A stretch of DNA of 64,000 bases, from positions 53,931,338 through 53,995,337 of the forward strand of contig OY735212.1 in the NCBI GenBank assembly GCA_963457665.1, given 5' to 3'. How positions within the stretch are numbered: position 1 is the first letter of the stretch; every line of letters begins with the position of its first letter. The translations under genes were made by a program, and so were the position numbers. Below the pieces are notes generated by a model, which ran no database searches, was not told the origin of the DNA, and saw only the letters and a program-made list of their open reading frames with translations. The stretch comes from Thysanoteuthis rhombus. Lineage: Eukaryota; Mollusca; Cephalopoda; Oegopsida; Thysanoteuthidae. Below, piece by piece: positions 34,333 to 45,335 of this stretch.

Positions 34333-34804
34333 GGTACTATCCACAATTTCGGATATTCGCTTGGGTTCTCGGAACATCCCATCACCCTGCAGATAAGGAG
34401 AACAACTGTGTGCGCACGCACATAATTGAGATGATACCAGAGACCTGTTTACCCAAGACTGAAGCTCATTGAAAAAATTCTTTCAAAAGAGAGGAAAAAG
34501 AGATTCATAGTTTACAGACAGTTCCGAGTGGAAAGTATATTTTTAGAGCAGACATTTTGTTCGTCCATTCAATGTATATTTATATCTTAAGACTTGTGAA
34601 GGTGTGAGGTTTTGTCGATTTAGTCCGCGCGAAGGTTCTTTGTGTGGTCAACATGCGTCATATTGATGTAGTCTCCAGCCGTTCTCTATTCTTAAGCGCT
34701 AGCTGTGATGTTAGCACGCAGTTTCCACAAAACTTCGGTTCAGCCATTATTTACCTTAGATAAGGTATAGCGTTCTTGAAGGCAGTTGTATTTAAACAAT
34801 TACC

Positions 34805-34830
34805 ACAGAGAGAGAGAGAGAGAGAGAGAG
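34805..34830. repeat. (AG)n microsatellite
   Basis: About 13 AG units. The rest of 34329-35679 shows nothing recognisable; the 92-codon plus-strand frame at 35089-35367 has no known domain. Confidence 0.94.
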
Positions 34831-35679
34831 TTATAAGGCTGAGAATACGACCCTAACCAGAATAGTACCTACCAGAACCAGATTGAAAAGTGGGAGCTAT
34901 GATTTCAGATAACAATGGTATCGAGACAGTGGATTAGCTAGGGATTACGTGTGGGTGGGCTTTTTGAAGGGATCCTCCATCATTTAGTGAAATTTGAGGA
35001 AAAAGGGAAATTTTTAATATAGATTCATTAACACTCAAGTCGTGAAAAACTATCCCGAAGGATAAATTATTATTTCTGCAATTCACGTATGTTTAAATAT
35101 ATCCTTATTTCATTAATTATAAAGCTTTTGGGATCCCTCCATCAGGGACATATGGCATTTCTCTGTAGCTCTTTTACCTCAGCTAAATCTCTGAAACGAG
35201 ATTCGGCTGATCAGCAGAGAGAGAAAAAAAAAGAAAATAGTGAAAACTTGGATTTGAAAACTTTTACAAAAAGGAAGACAAAATGGGATGTAAAGAAATC
35301 AGGGAAAATCAGAAAATCTCTAAAATTATTCGATCTATTAAATCATTTCGTAGTTCGAAGCATTTAACTTTTCTTAGAAAACAAGTTTGGAATTTTGCTG
35401 CTTTGTTATAGGGTGCCACAGAGACAATGGATGATAACCGTAGTCTAGAGGCGATGGAAGCAATATTCCCTCTCATTCTTGGTAGCATACAAAGAAAATT
35501 GATATGCACACAATATCAAAAACCCACTAAGCTATGTCGGATTCATGAGTGTGCACATACTTTTGTCAGGGAAAATTGCACAACATAAGATTTTTGTGCA
35601 CAATGACTATAAGAAATTAGTCGGAACATTGGTTGCAAACATTGACGAGAAATAGAAACGATTGGCAAAGATCACTGAC

Positions 35680-35820
35680 CTCTTCATTTTGATAAGCGGT
35701 GACTGCAATGAATTGGGTCTCGGCAAAACTGTAGGTCAGTAAGCTCTTTCGTTCAGAATGACAGCTCACCTTCACAATATGTAACCGTGGCTCGTACTTG
35801 TGTAGGGAATTCAACATTAT
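35680..35820 (-). CDS. TBXT: Brachyury coding exon (vertebrate exon 3 equivalent): T-box, middle
   Basis: The acceptor is 'tttttgcag' just above 35820; the donor is GAG|GTCAGT at 35679. It has 47 codons, phase 0 at both ends. Blocks: '[18 protein letters not shown]' and '[14 protein letters not shown]', the most conserved stretch of the T-box. The loop between them ('[15 protein letters not shown]') is divergent, as is usual for this surface loop. The open frame continues into the intron after 'QNEE' but the similarity stops there. Confidence 0.96.
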
Positions 35821-37764
35821 CTGCAAAAATAATAAAGAGTCTAAAGATCATTTTACTGGAAATAAAATTTAAAGCATGTAATACTTGAAATATAAGAGAT
35901 GTCTTGACATTTTTATCTGACCGTATGTGAGGAATCATTAGGATACCAAGTGTAATTATGACCATTGATCAAATTCTTTTGGTTGTCTCTGTTGATACAA
36001 TATTTTCGTCGACCATTCTACAGCTTTCTTCAGGTGTATAAAGATACCTTCGACAATTTTAAAGTCTTTATCCTATTGGTCACTTTTGTTGCTACCACAA
36101 CGCTTTGGTAGATCCTTTCTAAAATCTTGTTCAGGTGGGGAATCAGGGTGAAATGAAGGCAATCTAAGGTTTATATTCTTGTTTGCATTGCCGAGAGTCT
36201 CCCCCCCCCCTGTCAAAACTGTGCTATTCTAATATCCTCGTCATTGGTCACGAATTATTTAATGCAGCCGACTAATCAACAGAGAGCTTATATCTTCATC
36301 ACCAAATGCATAAGGCGAACAGTTGAATAAAAGACATTTTTTGTCAAACAAACTTGAGCAATAGCTACATACTCAATACGTCAGTTGTGCAGAAGTGTAT
36401 TTTTCTCTCCCTGAAAGCAACATTCCAAGTTGTTAGAACGTTTCATTATCTGATTGTTAATGTTCTACAGGTACATGGATTTCCATCTGAAACCCTACGA
36501 ACCATTGAGTTTGGGGAATTTTGAATTTTTCAGTATAGCATCAATAATTTAAAAAAAAACTTTCAAAATGAACTAAATAGATAGAATAGAAATCTAAAGA
36601 CGTACGCATAAACATTCTTTGTTTCTACAACATCGAGATAATTTAATGACCATCTTTCAAAACTAGATAAGTTTGTGCAAATTTGAATTGTTAAAATTAT
36701 TTTGCTTTTGAAAACAGCAATCGTTGGCCATCACGAAAAGATATTTAAGAACTTCGAAACATTAAACACCCCCCCCCAAAAAAAAAACAAACAAACAAAC
36801 AAAACAACTCTGCACAAAATATAATAAAGAAATTACTCTCCAAATTCCTTCTTTCTCCTCTTTTAAAAATTACAATACGATCGCCGTACAGATGTTTACT
36901 TAATTTTGCCCAAAGGTGAAACTCAACTTGTTAAAAAATGAAGGCATGTAAATGGATGTTAAACAAATGTAAGATGATGTGAAACACGAGGAATTCTGGG
37001 AACACCTTTTATTTATACATTTACTCATTTAAATTATAAACGTTGAATAAATTTTCAACCGATTTAAAAGAAAATATATTGTTATTTATAAAATAATTCA
37101 ACACATTAGCCTTTAGATGTACATTTACAGTTTCGGAAACAATTCATCCTGATTCTATCATGGAATCGAATGAGTTCTCAGGCGAGTAGTTTGAACAAGG
37201 AAAAAAAAGAATGAGTTACTGATTGTTTTGGTGGTGATGACTGCTTTTTGGGCAGATTTCTATCTAAATGGTCCCTTTTCATCAACAAATAAGCGCAGAA
37301 AAATGTGATTATTTTCCTTGCATCTCTTATCATGTAATTAATAAAAGCATTTATAATAATCTAAAATCAAAATATGAAGCGTCTCATTCGAAGGGAAAGA
37401 TAGAAAGACCAGAAAAAAAAAAGTGATTTAATAAGAGGGGGTAGGAAAGAAAGGTGGGGGAAAGTTAGGTAGTACAATGAAAGGATAAAAAGGGAGATGT
37501 ATGAAAGTAAGGTAGTTCACCGAGAGTGTATGAAATTAATCGATTTTCATTTAACATTTAGAGAAAAACAAGGTCTAGTAATGCTAGTTTTAATTATTTT
37601 GGAACTCATTGGGGGAGGGGTAGTTAAATTCAAACTTAATTCCAATAAGTTTTCGGTCGGATGTTTTCTAATAAAAACGTATCCAGTCATAAAAGACAGA
37701 TGGGTATTTGGATTTCATTTTCGTCAAACTAAAGTCCAAGTCAGAGGCTGGAGTGGATTGTTTT
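35821..37764. other. Intronic stretch
   Basis: AT-rich with C-runs near 36199 and 36769. Nothing else is recognised. Confidence 0.5.
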
Positions 37765-37950
37765 CCTACCGTAACAACAAGAACAGTAATCCTCACGTAA
37801 TTTAGGGGAGTAACCTCTCCACTGTCTATCACGTCACGTTAAACCAAATCGATACATAAAATTAACATTTCCCGACCGTGCTTCGAAATAACAAGTAATC
37901 AATAGGTGGCACTCTTACTGACTGAGCAAAACTGACAAGTTTTATATATC
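37765..37950 (-). repeat. tRNA(Lys)-like SINE, family D copy 1
   Basis: Blocks 'gtaatcctcacgtaattta', 'ctatcacgtcacgttaaacc', 'gtgcttcgaaataacaa' and 'ggcactcttactgactgag' occur in the same order at 43270-43440 and 57200-57385. Read in reverse, the head ('cagt..gtaagag..gc' plus a 'ggttTgaaatc' B-box) resembles a tRNA-Lys. Confidence 0.65.
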
Positions 37951-38900
37951 TACAAAAAAGATTGGTAGAAATACGCAAGGGCTTATATTATTGATGAGAA
38001 AATATATCTATACTAAAAAAATTATAAATATAAAACATTTTAATATATATATGATATTAAAGTATATACATCTATACACACTCACACATATATATGTATA
38101 CGTGTGTGTGTGTATATATATATGGTTTAGTAATGATATTCAGTCGGAATAGAAGTTGGTTGGAATTAGATCCTGCATCAACCAAGTTTGTCCACATATT
38201 TTCTAAAAAGAAAACTGATGTCAGTTTGAGTTTTAAATCCTGATAAAATGATTGTCAGTCCGGTGTTTTCTAAGCCTCCATTCACTTTCACTGACCATCA
38301 TATAATTTAGGCTGTAAATGTCCTGTTCAGCCACGTATTACAGTAGCTATGAAACATTCCAATTCTCAATCAAACATCGTAATCAAACAGAACATCCTTC
38401 GACCACTCCAAATATTTATTTATCTAAACACCCTTCTCTTCGTTTTCTTCTCTTCTGTTAGCTAGCCATACTTGTGTCCCTTTTCTATTCTCTATTTGTC
38501 AACTGACCATTTTAGGGCTCTAATTTATCGCTAAGACACATGAACGGTTAGTTAGGAAGCCGGATATGAGAGCTTGATCCCTTGAGTTTACATTCCACCA
38601 TAAATGCCTCGGTTTTCTCTGGACATGTTTGATTTGAAAGTCTGGTATGAAGACAAGCACGAATCGAAGACAACGGGTATGGAAAGGAAGGAAATCAGAT
38701 TTTAAAGTGGTTGATGTTCCATCAGAATCGTTTTAAGAAACGCATGGTGTGTGGGATTAGGAGAAAGAAGAAGTTGAAGGAGAAAGAATAAGAAAAATAA
38801 AAAAAAAAGAAAGTAAATTTGAAAAAAAATCATGCAAAAACACCCAAACAAACAAAAAAAGCGACAAAAATAATCACGCCAAACTAAATACAACCATTAA
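37951..38900. other. Intronic stretch
   Basis: Includes a short TA/CA/TG mixed microsatellite at about 38040-38122. No gene or classifiable repeat otherwise. Confidence 0.5.
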
Positions 38901-39090
38901 AACCACCACCAAAACACAAAAAAAACACCAATAAGAAAAAAAACCAAAAAAAACGCCAATAAGAAAAAAAAACAAAACGCCAATAAGAAAAAAAAAACAA
39001 AAAAAAAACGCCAATAAGAAAAAAACAAACAAAAAACGCCAATAAGAAAAAAAAAACAAAAAACGCCAATAAGAAAAAAAAAAACTATCT
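38900..39090. repeat. A-rich minisatellite, unit about 20-25 bp
   Basis: About seven units of 'cgccaataagaaaaaaaac' with variable A-run length. The minus frames over it read as repeats of 'FFLIGVFF' and 'FFSYWRF', which are artefacts of the array. Confidence 0.92.
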
Positions 39091-39516
39091 AAAAACTACA
39101 AAAAACATCAAAACACCCTTTGAATTACTTTTAACATTAAAAACTAGTATCAAAATTAGATATTATATAAACGAAACTAAACTAAATAATCAAACACTAA
39201 AACAAAACATACAAATATCGATCTTTACTCTATCTAGCTTGGTCTGGAAAAAGGCCAAATTCTGAGTGGGGACAGGAAACATTGTATTGTACCCATCTTG
39301 CAAATGGGGGCAGCTTGCCTGCTTTGAAAATCATCGGATATCTTAGCTTTTACGATGACTTACATTGATCTCCCGTGATCATATGTGAAACTTTCACCGG
39401 CAAAATTCATAAGGGATTTGCTTGGCAGTGCTCATGGTAAAGAAGTAGGCGAATCTTGGGGAAGGTCTATGTCCAATGTCATACTTTACAACGCTTGAAC
39501 ATTGACCACCCTTATG

Positions 39517-39798
39517 CAGAGTTGCCAAATTAGTCATTTTCCGGCTAAATCTAGCTGAATATTCTAGCAGATTACAATCAGCGATAGTTGGAAAAATGGC
39601 CACCTTAAGGAAGTCAGAAAGTTTAATAAAAGTAAATGTAAACATTTTGTAATCAGCTTGTTCTGATTTGATTACTGGGCTTTATGTACAACACCTTTGA
39701 TAGTTAAAAGTAGCGGGAAAAGGCATTATTTAGCAGATTTTAGTCATTTTCAAAGACAGCTTTAGCTATAAATAACGAACAATATTTGGCAACTTTGC
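39517..39798. mobile_element. MITE-like inverted-repeat element
   Basis: The left end 'gcagagttgccaaattagtc' has its complement at the right end ('aatatttggcaactttgc'). Inner blocks 'tagtcattttccggctaaat' and 'agattttagtcattttcaaa' continue the similarity imperfectly. About 280 bp, non-coding, about 190 bp from the 39989 donor, inside the intron. Confidence 0.55.
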
Positions 39799-39988
39799 CC
39801 GTAAAGCTTTTAGCCTTAACTGAGCTAGCTTAGTAAATAAATATTCAATTTCTCCAACTGTCTTTAGCAGGCTTAGAGCGGTTTTAGCTTTTGGTACCAG
39901 ATTAAGCTAAGGTCAGTAAATATCTATTCAACCCAAGTTTTAGATATTCCAAAGCAGAGAGACCCATCCGACTATTCCGTAATCTTAC

Positions 39989-40253
39989 CTGTCCGCCGCC
40001 GTTGAGCTTGTTGGTGAGTTTCACTTTGCTGAAAGACGATGGTTCCCGCATCCAGTGAGCTCCAAAGTTTGGGGAATCCGGATGGATATAGACGGAGTTG
40101 GGTGCCGCCGGTTCAGCTTTACCCCCAGCCACCCACTCACCGTTTACATACTTCCATCTGTGATTGTCCACTTGGGCAAAGTCTAGCAGTAAGGTGTACA
40201 TTGCGTTAGGGTCGAGTCCAGTGATGGAGACTTTGAAGACCGGAAACATACGC
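39989..40253 (-). CDS. TBXT: Brachyury coding exon (vertebrate exon 2 equivalent): T-box, first visible part
   Basis: The acceptor is a T-run plus AG at 40255-40254; the donor is CAG|GTAAG at 39988. The first base finishes a split Arg codon, followed by 88 codons. Diagnostic blocks: 'RMFPVFKV', 'GLDPNAMY', '[12 protein letters not shown]', '[15 protein letters not shown]' and '[15 protein letters not shown]'. These are the T-box core; the 'GLDPNAMY' and '[15 protein letters not shown]' forms favour Brachyury over Tbx2/Tbx4/Tbr families. The exon ends in phase 0 after the Gln of 'NGGGQ', exactly where the vertebrate gene has an intron. A longer open frame runs upstream through the acceptor ('MFDSLCLFF..'), but it is intron sequence. 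Confidence 0.96.
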
Positions 40254-40326
40254 CTAAAAAACAAACACAAAGAATCAAACACGTATACAATTCAATCAGA
40301 TAGTTGGATAAATTCTCACACACGCA

Positions 40327-40328
<2 letters not shown>

Positions 40329-40362
<34 letters not shown>
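40329..40362. repeat. (TA)n microsatellite
   Basis: About 17 TA units about 75 bp upstream of the first visible exon. Confidence 0.95.
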
Positions 40363-40367
<5 letters not shown>

Positions 40368-40399
40368 TAGTAGATTGTGGATTCACTACACAAACTAGC

Positions 40400-40435
40400 T
40401 CATGTTTCTGTCCTCTTCGGGCCTCATCAGGCGAA
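40400..40435 (-). ncRNA. Hammerhead-ribozyme-like half core
   Basis: Minus strand: CTGATGA at 40430-40424 and GAAAC at 40408-40404, separated by a potential stem II with a GAAG-like loop (G-C, C-G and C-G pairs with one C-A mismatch). The CUGANGA...GAAA arrangement is the conserved half of hammerhead ribozymes. Such motifs are known in Penelope-like elements and retrozymes. The cleavage-site strand was not identified and the stem mismatch suggests decay. It is in the sense orientation of Brachyury, about 150 nt upstream of the acceptor at 40254. Confidence 0.4.
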
Positions 40436-40524
40436 ATAAATCCATTACATTTCAGAAGTGGCTTTATATTATTGATATATTATTATATTATGTTATACTG
40501 CTAGCCTGATCTGTTGTACATATA

Positions 40525-40525
40525 C

Positions 40526-40588
<63 letters not shown>
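40525..40588. repeat. (TG)n(TA)n compound microsatellite
   Basis: About 7 TG units followed by about 25 TA units. Confidence 0.95.
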
Positions 40589-40591
<3 letters not shown>

Positions 40592-43265
40592 CACACTAGT
40601 TTGAGAAATAACCGGTTAAAGACTTATGAAATAAACCAATCATACTTCGTATACTGAATTATTGATTTGTACTTTGATTATATATACTTTTCAGTAAACG
40701 AATAGATACTATTTTGATCCAGAGGTGCTAATCGATTGGTAAATAACCGTCATTTTAAGGACACTAAACCATTTGCATGATTATGTACATTTTGTGTCTT
40801 TACTTTCGAACAGATCGGTCGACATCCATGAAAAACTATTCAATGTACTTCAATGATATCTTTTTGGAATCTTTCAATTATACTCGATGTATCATGAAGA
40901 GGTGAGTCACGTTATTTCGTCCAACTATTTTTCATTATAATTCAATTATTTTACTTCAGCGATTTATTATAATACACTTCCAGCTTGCTAGGCCCGTCGA
41001 ACCATACATTTCGGGAACCCAATGCCTACTCGGTCTGTTGCTTCTTACGATGCTCTCCTTGGCTGGTTGTCAACCTAGAATGAAGAGTCTAGTCAACCCT
41101 GCCATTTATCCACAGGGGGAGAAACGATGGTTTCATGCCTTTCCACAATGGCATTAGTGCGAAATGAACAAACTGTCTCAGCCGATTCCGTTCTGTTAAC
41201 CTTAGACCGCATTCACTCCTTTGGAAGTGATGACACTTTGAAAAAAAGTGGAATATCTCATTGTTTTAATGGTAGTGAACGGATGGATTTATGTAATTTA
41301 GGCATGAATTCTTATGAAAACTGAACGCTAGAAATATCAACCAGGGTTTCTCAACCTGGGCGAAATCGCTTTGGGTGGTCGGTGAGCAACATTACAGAGT
41401 GGTGGGCATTTCGTACCGAACATTTGATGTTATTTCATTAAAGGAATAACAAAAGCCGTTCATGGTTATTGTTTTTGTTTTTTTTGTAAGAATTAATTTT
41501 TTCAATCCTTTAAAATATTCACTATATAGGAGGGAGCAGACGACGGAAGGAGGGGGCACAACAAGGAGGGAGTGGGCGAATTCACATCCATGCGTTGTCC
41601 CATCACCTAATCTCTCCACAAGGTTTCGTTACAGGCATGTCGTTTCGTCCCTAGCATGTGGTTGACGAAAAGAGAGTGAATGAGTGAGCACTTCGACGAA
41701 CTTGTCTCCCATAAATCTTACAGCCCAGAAAATTGTAATAGTAAATAGCTGTTACCACCATAGTCAACCTTGGCAGAATTCAGTCTTAATTACCATATTT
41801 ACAGGCATACGATACGTGCATTGAAGCAACAAAAACATATTCAAGTATTACACTGCTTATAATGAACTGGTACTATGACTAAGAGGCCAGCTACCATTGC
41901 ACCAATGGACATGGATGAATTATAGTGAAGCTGTAGCCTGTCCTAATACCATTGTAAATACAGTTGCTTGGGAAAATAAAAATCCTCTGACGCACTCGCT
42001 AGCAAATCCAATTGTCAATGGAGCACTCAATTCAGTCGAATATGCGCAAACAATTCCCATTATATCATCTTCATCAAAATGAATATCATTATTATCAAAT
42101 CTTAATTGCAAGCTCTTTAGGGCTGAGTTTGTGGCCAACAAGCCCGTTTGATATAGATAAGTATTTCCTCATCAACACCAACGGTCGATGTTCAAGCACA
42201 TAAAAGCTAAGATTTTGAATGCCGATTTCTAAAGCTGGGAGGCTCTCGCTCTTTAATAAATTACTAAAACAGTCTAACTACTCCCATTACTCTCTCAATA
42301 TGGCCCTGTGCCAGGCGAACCTAAGTTTAAATACCTCTTTAGAAGAATTAAGCAATATTCTTTTCCTGCATTTTTGCAAAATTCGTGACTTAAATCCATA
42401 AATGAAGTACAAGTCTAGTTCCAGGAGATCAATGCTATGTACCATATTTCATCCCTATAGAAGGATGCCTAACCTACTCTTCCCCTCATTGGTCTTGTGC
42501 TAGACTGTGTACATAACCTCAAAGGCCCCTTAGCCCAGTGTAGATTACACATTTCTTGATTTCTCCCAGATTGTTTTAACACAATATAGACCAGATGAAA
42601 GGTGAGTACTTATATCACCTGATATTCATTGGTTACTGGTCCAACCCGATGTTGCTTCAAATTGAGTGATCAAAAAGCAATCATTCATTGTCGTGCTATG
42701 ACAGGGATATGTAAAATTAGATGACGTAAAGTTTTGACCTTTGACACAAAGATGCCCCAGTCTCTTTCCACACCTTTTACCGTGATTGTCCATCTAACTA
42801 AACATCTTGCTGTTCCCCGAGTGCGGTTCTAAATTCTCAAGCTCTTTGATCTCGTTTCATATCCCCCTTGGCATATCACGACTTTGACACGACGACTGTT
42901 TGATTTGAGGGCTTTAACTTCCAAACGACACACCACAGATTCAGAAGAACAAAGATCGCAGCTGAACATTTGGGAAGACACTTTCTATAGATGCATCTTT
43001 TTTACTTCTGTGTTTTTTTTACCATACCAAACTATCACTTCAAACGAAAAGTCTTCGTCCCTTGAATTGAAGAGATCGCGAGTTTTCTTAGAAGTATGAG
43101 TAAGTAAAATAATAAGGAAAACGGTTAAGTAAATCGATCAAGATATGTGCAGGGAGTTTTAGAAAAAAAAAAACAAAAAGAAAAAAAGAAAAAAATCGAG
43201 GAAAATCAAAAACAGATTAATTTTTTTACCGATAAAGATGATTGTATTATCAAACTAAGATCAGA
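40589..43265. other. Upstream or intron 1 DNA, no gene recognised
   Basis: I searched by eye for the missing Brachyury N-terminal exon (reverse complement of LWxxF...TNEMIVTKxGR) and did not find it here or up to 64000. Frames up to 76 codons show no domain. Family C copy 3 lies at 41630-41800. Confidence 0.5.
41630..41800. repeat. Dispersed repeat family C, copy 3
   Basis: 'catgtcgtttcgtccctagc', 'atgagtgagcacttcgacga', 'gtctcccataaatcttaca', 'gtaatagtaaatagctgtta' and 'ccttggcagaattcagtctt' parallel copies 2 and 4 in order. Confidence 0.6.
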
Positions 43266-43269
43266 GTTT

Positions 43270-43440
43270 TTCTTAACAGCAACAACATGAACGATCCTCA
43301 CCAATTTAGGAGAGTAAATTCTTCACTCCACTGTCCCGCTAAACCTACCCGACCGGGGTTTGAAATCATGACAGATTGGTAAGCGGCTCTCTTAGCGACT
43401 GATCTAAATTTATGTTAGAAATACGTAAGGGCTTATTCCA
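43270..43440 (-). repeat. tRNA(Lys)-like SINE, family D copy 2
   Basis: 'gatcctcaccaatttaggag', 'cactgtcccgctaaaccta', 'ccggggtttgaaatcatgac' and 'ggtaagcggctctcttagcg'. It has the best-preserved tRNA-like head of the three copies: in reverse, 'cgctaagagagccgcttacc' then 'gatttcaaaccccgg' as D-arm and T-arm. Confidence 0.7.
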
Positions 43441-44934
43441 TTCAAACAAATATAGACCCCCCCCCAAAAAAAAAAACATCAACATTTCCTTACCGTTATC
43501 TGAACCCACAAGCAACTGATTAATAGTCTGCTATATTGCCATAGACATGTAGATTTCTAGTGTTGAAAGTGACTAAAGCAAAGGTGTGTGTGTGCATGAG
43601 TGTGTTGCGTCAATGTCAGTGAGCTGCGATAAAAATAGCCAGAAACCTGTCTGTATACTGGGGTTCGCACGCAGACAGGGCTTAAATACAACCCCTGATT
43701 AGGGTGTCATTTTCCCTTCATCAGGATTTGCTACATAATCCTTAAAGTGAATGAAATTTTGACGAGTCTATTTATAACGATCAGTGAATTTTTCTGTTTG
43801 GTTATTTGTCCGTAAATTCCACTGAAGCGCACAGGTACTTCACTCTATGTGTCCTGCCTAGGATCAATCTGATCAGAAGTGCACATCTAACCGTTAATAA
43901 TCCAGTCATATTTGATGGGTTCTATGCTACTTCCTTTAAATCCTACCAGACATATCGAGTCACACAAATTCCTTATCTTGGACATTTTCAACCTATCCAA
44001 TGTTTTTGAATGGTTACCCTCTGACAATCCCAGTGGAAAGCCAACCTTCTTTTAACATGTTGACCAAAATAGTCATTTTTAATCCTGGCTCTTTGCATGA
44101 ACTATCAACCCGTCTCAGCTCATTGTTCCAGCGACATAACCTAAAACCAGATCAATTTGAAGATTGGCGATTTTCTGTTTATGTTCTTAGTTAAACGTTG
44201 TTGCCAGGAATACACAGAAATGTGCTCATTGATTAATAGCATTTTTTTAATGAACGGAACTACTATAGCCTCTTATTTCGTTTACAATATAGAGTTACTG
44301 CAATCCACAAATAGATGACCAATTTTCTGATGCAACCATTTTATACAATTTGATGTTTATTAAGAATATCATTTCAAATAGATTACTGTTAAGCAACAGT
44401 CCAATATTGACAGTATATATTGATTACATAGGTCGTTTGTTACCTTTACTGCGTTAAATTCAAAATATAGACGGCAGAAACTTTTTCCGTGGCGAACTAC
44501 CAATAATGACTTATTCGCTGCGAAATTGACTGACACAACCTTAATGCTAAACACTAACACCCACTTCTTTGTTGTTAGATTCAATAAAATTAAGTTTTAA
44601 GTGGCCAAGTTTTCTGCTTTTATTTGAAGAAAAAAAAGAGGGTTAGAAAAAACTGATGAGAACACTTGTAAAGAAAAGGTGCCGTTCAGAGTTCCCCAGA
44701 TAATGTCCAATGAAATCTAAGACGGAAATGCTTTGAATTTAACGCAGAAAAGGTAACAATTGCAGAACAATGGTGTCTTGTTAGTATACGGGGTTTGGAA
44801 GAACTTGCTAAAAACTGAGAATAAAAATTATTGAAGGGAAAAAATTCACACTAGAGAGATATCGCAGATGATGCAGGGGTATAAATGAATTATGAATTTG
44901 AAAAGGTGGGAGTGTGAAGATTCAGCCATAAATC
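43441..44934. other. No gene recognised
   Basis: Two plus-strand frames, 43806-44009 and 44000-44194, are adjacent and together give about 130 codons without a known domain. They could be a decayed transposon ORF. A degenerate hammerhead-like motif at 43697-43724 is listed under findings. Confidence 0.4.
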
Positions 44935-45335
44935 AGTTGAAAAAATTAGAGAAAAAGGTGATCAATGAATAATTTGCTTCTCTCGCCTTTTGTTGGACAG
45001 TTATCACTAAAATCTGAATTTTCAAAATAACAAGCGTGAATGCTACCGGACACAAACTATGGGATGAATCTATCATTCTTACATTGCTAATTGAACCTTC
45101 AAATTTATTCTGGGAAGGTAAGATTAAAAAAAAAAAAACAAACAACAAACAAACAAAACAACAACAACAACAAAAACACACAAACAGAAAAAACAAAAAA
45201 CGTGTTTTCTAGACATAAGGAGTGAATGCCGAAAATCAGTCCGGTATCTCAATTGGATACATAAACATCCAGACGAACTTAAAAACTGAAGGAACCTTTA
45301 ATGACAGTTTTGGTTGACAGTTTCTAATAACTGAA
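44935..45335 (-). repeat. Dispersed repeat family A, copy 5
   Basis: 'gtgatcaatgaataatttgc', 'tctcgccttttgttggacag', 'tgaattttcaaaataac', then after an A/C-rich expansion 'ttctagacataagg' and the terminal 'cagttttggttgacag'. With copy 2 it defines the 'gtcaaccaaaactg' end. Confidence 0.65.

Larger units (their letters stand above)
26344..40253 (-). other. TBXT: Brachyury gene, visible part (six coding exons, first exon missing)
   Basis: Exons (minus strand, in order): 40253-39989, 35820-35680, 31353-31292, 29872-29811, 27854-27684, 26720-26344. Introns are 4168, 4326, 1419, 1956 and 963 bp, all GT-AG. Junction phases are consistent throughout (0, 0, 2, 1, 1). The 358-residue product covers most of the T-box and the whole C-terminal region. 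Brachyury is a nuclear DNA-binding regulator that recognises the T-site palindrome and acts at the blastopore, in mesoderm/hindgut and in morphogenesis of bilaterians. The family averages about 430 residues, so an N-terminal exon of about 65-70 residues is missing. The first visible base completes a split codon, so that exon ends with two bases of a codon, as in vertebrate TBXT. Confidence 0.93.

Noticed and set aside
38874..39069. Hydrophobic repeat protein 'FFLIGVFF' resembling a membrane protein
   Set aside because: It is translated from a minisatellite, in two frames at once.
44651..44676. CTGATGA followed by GAAA as another hammerhead core
   Set aside because: The bases between them cannot form stem II.
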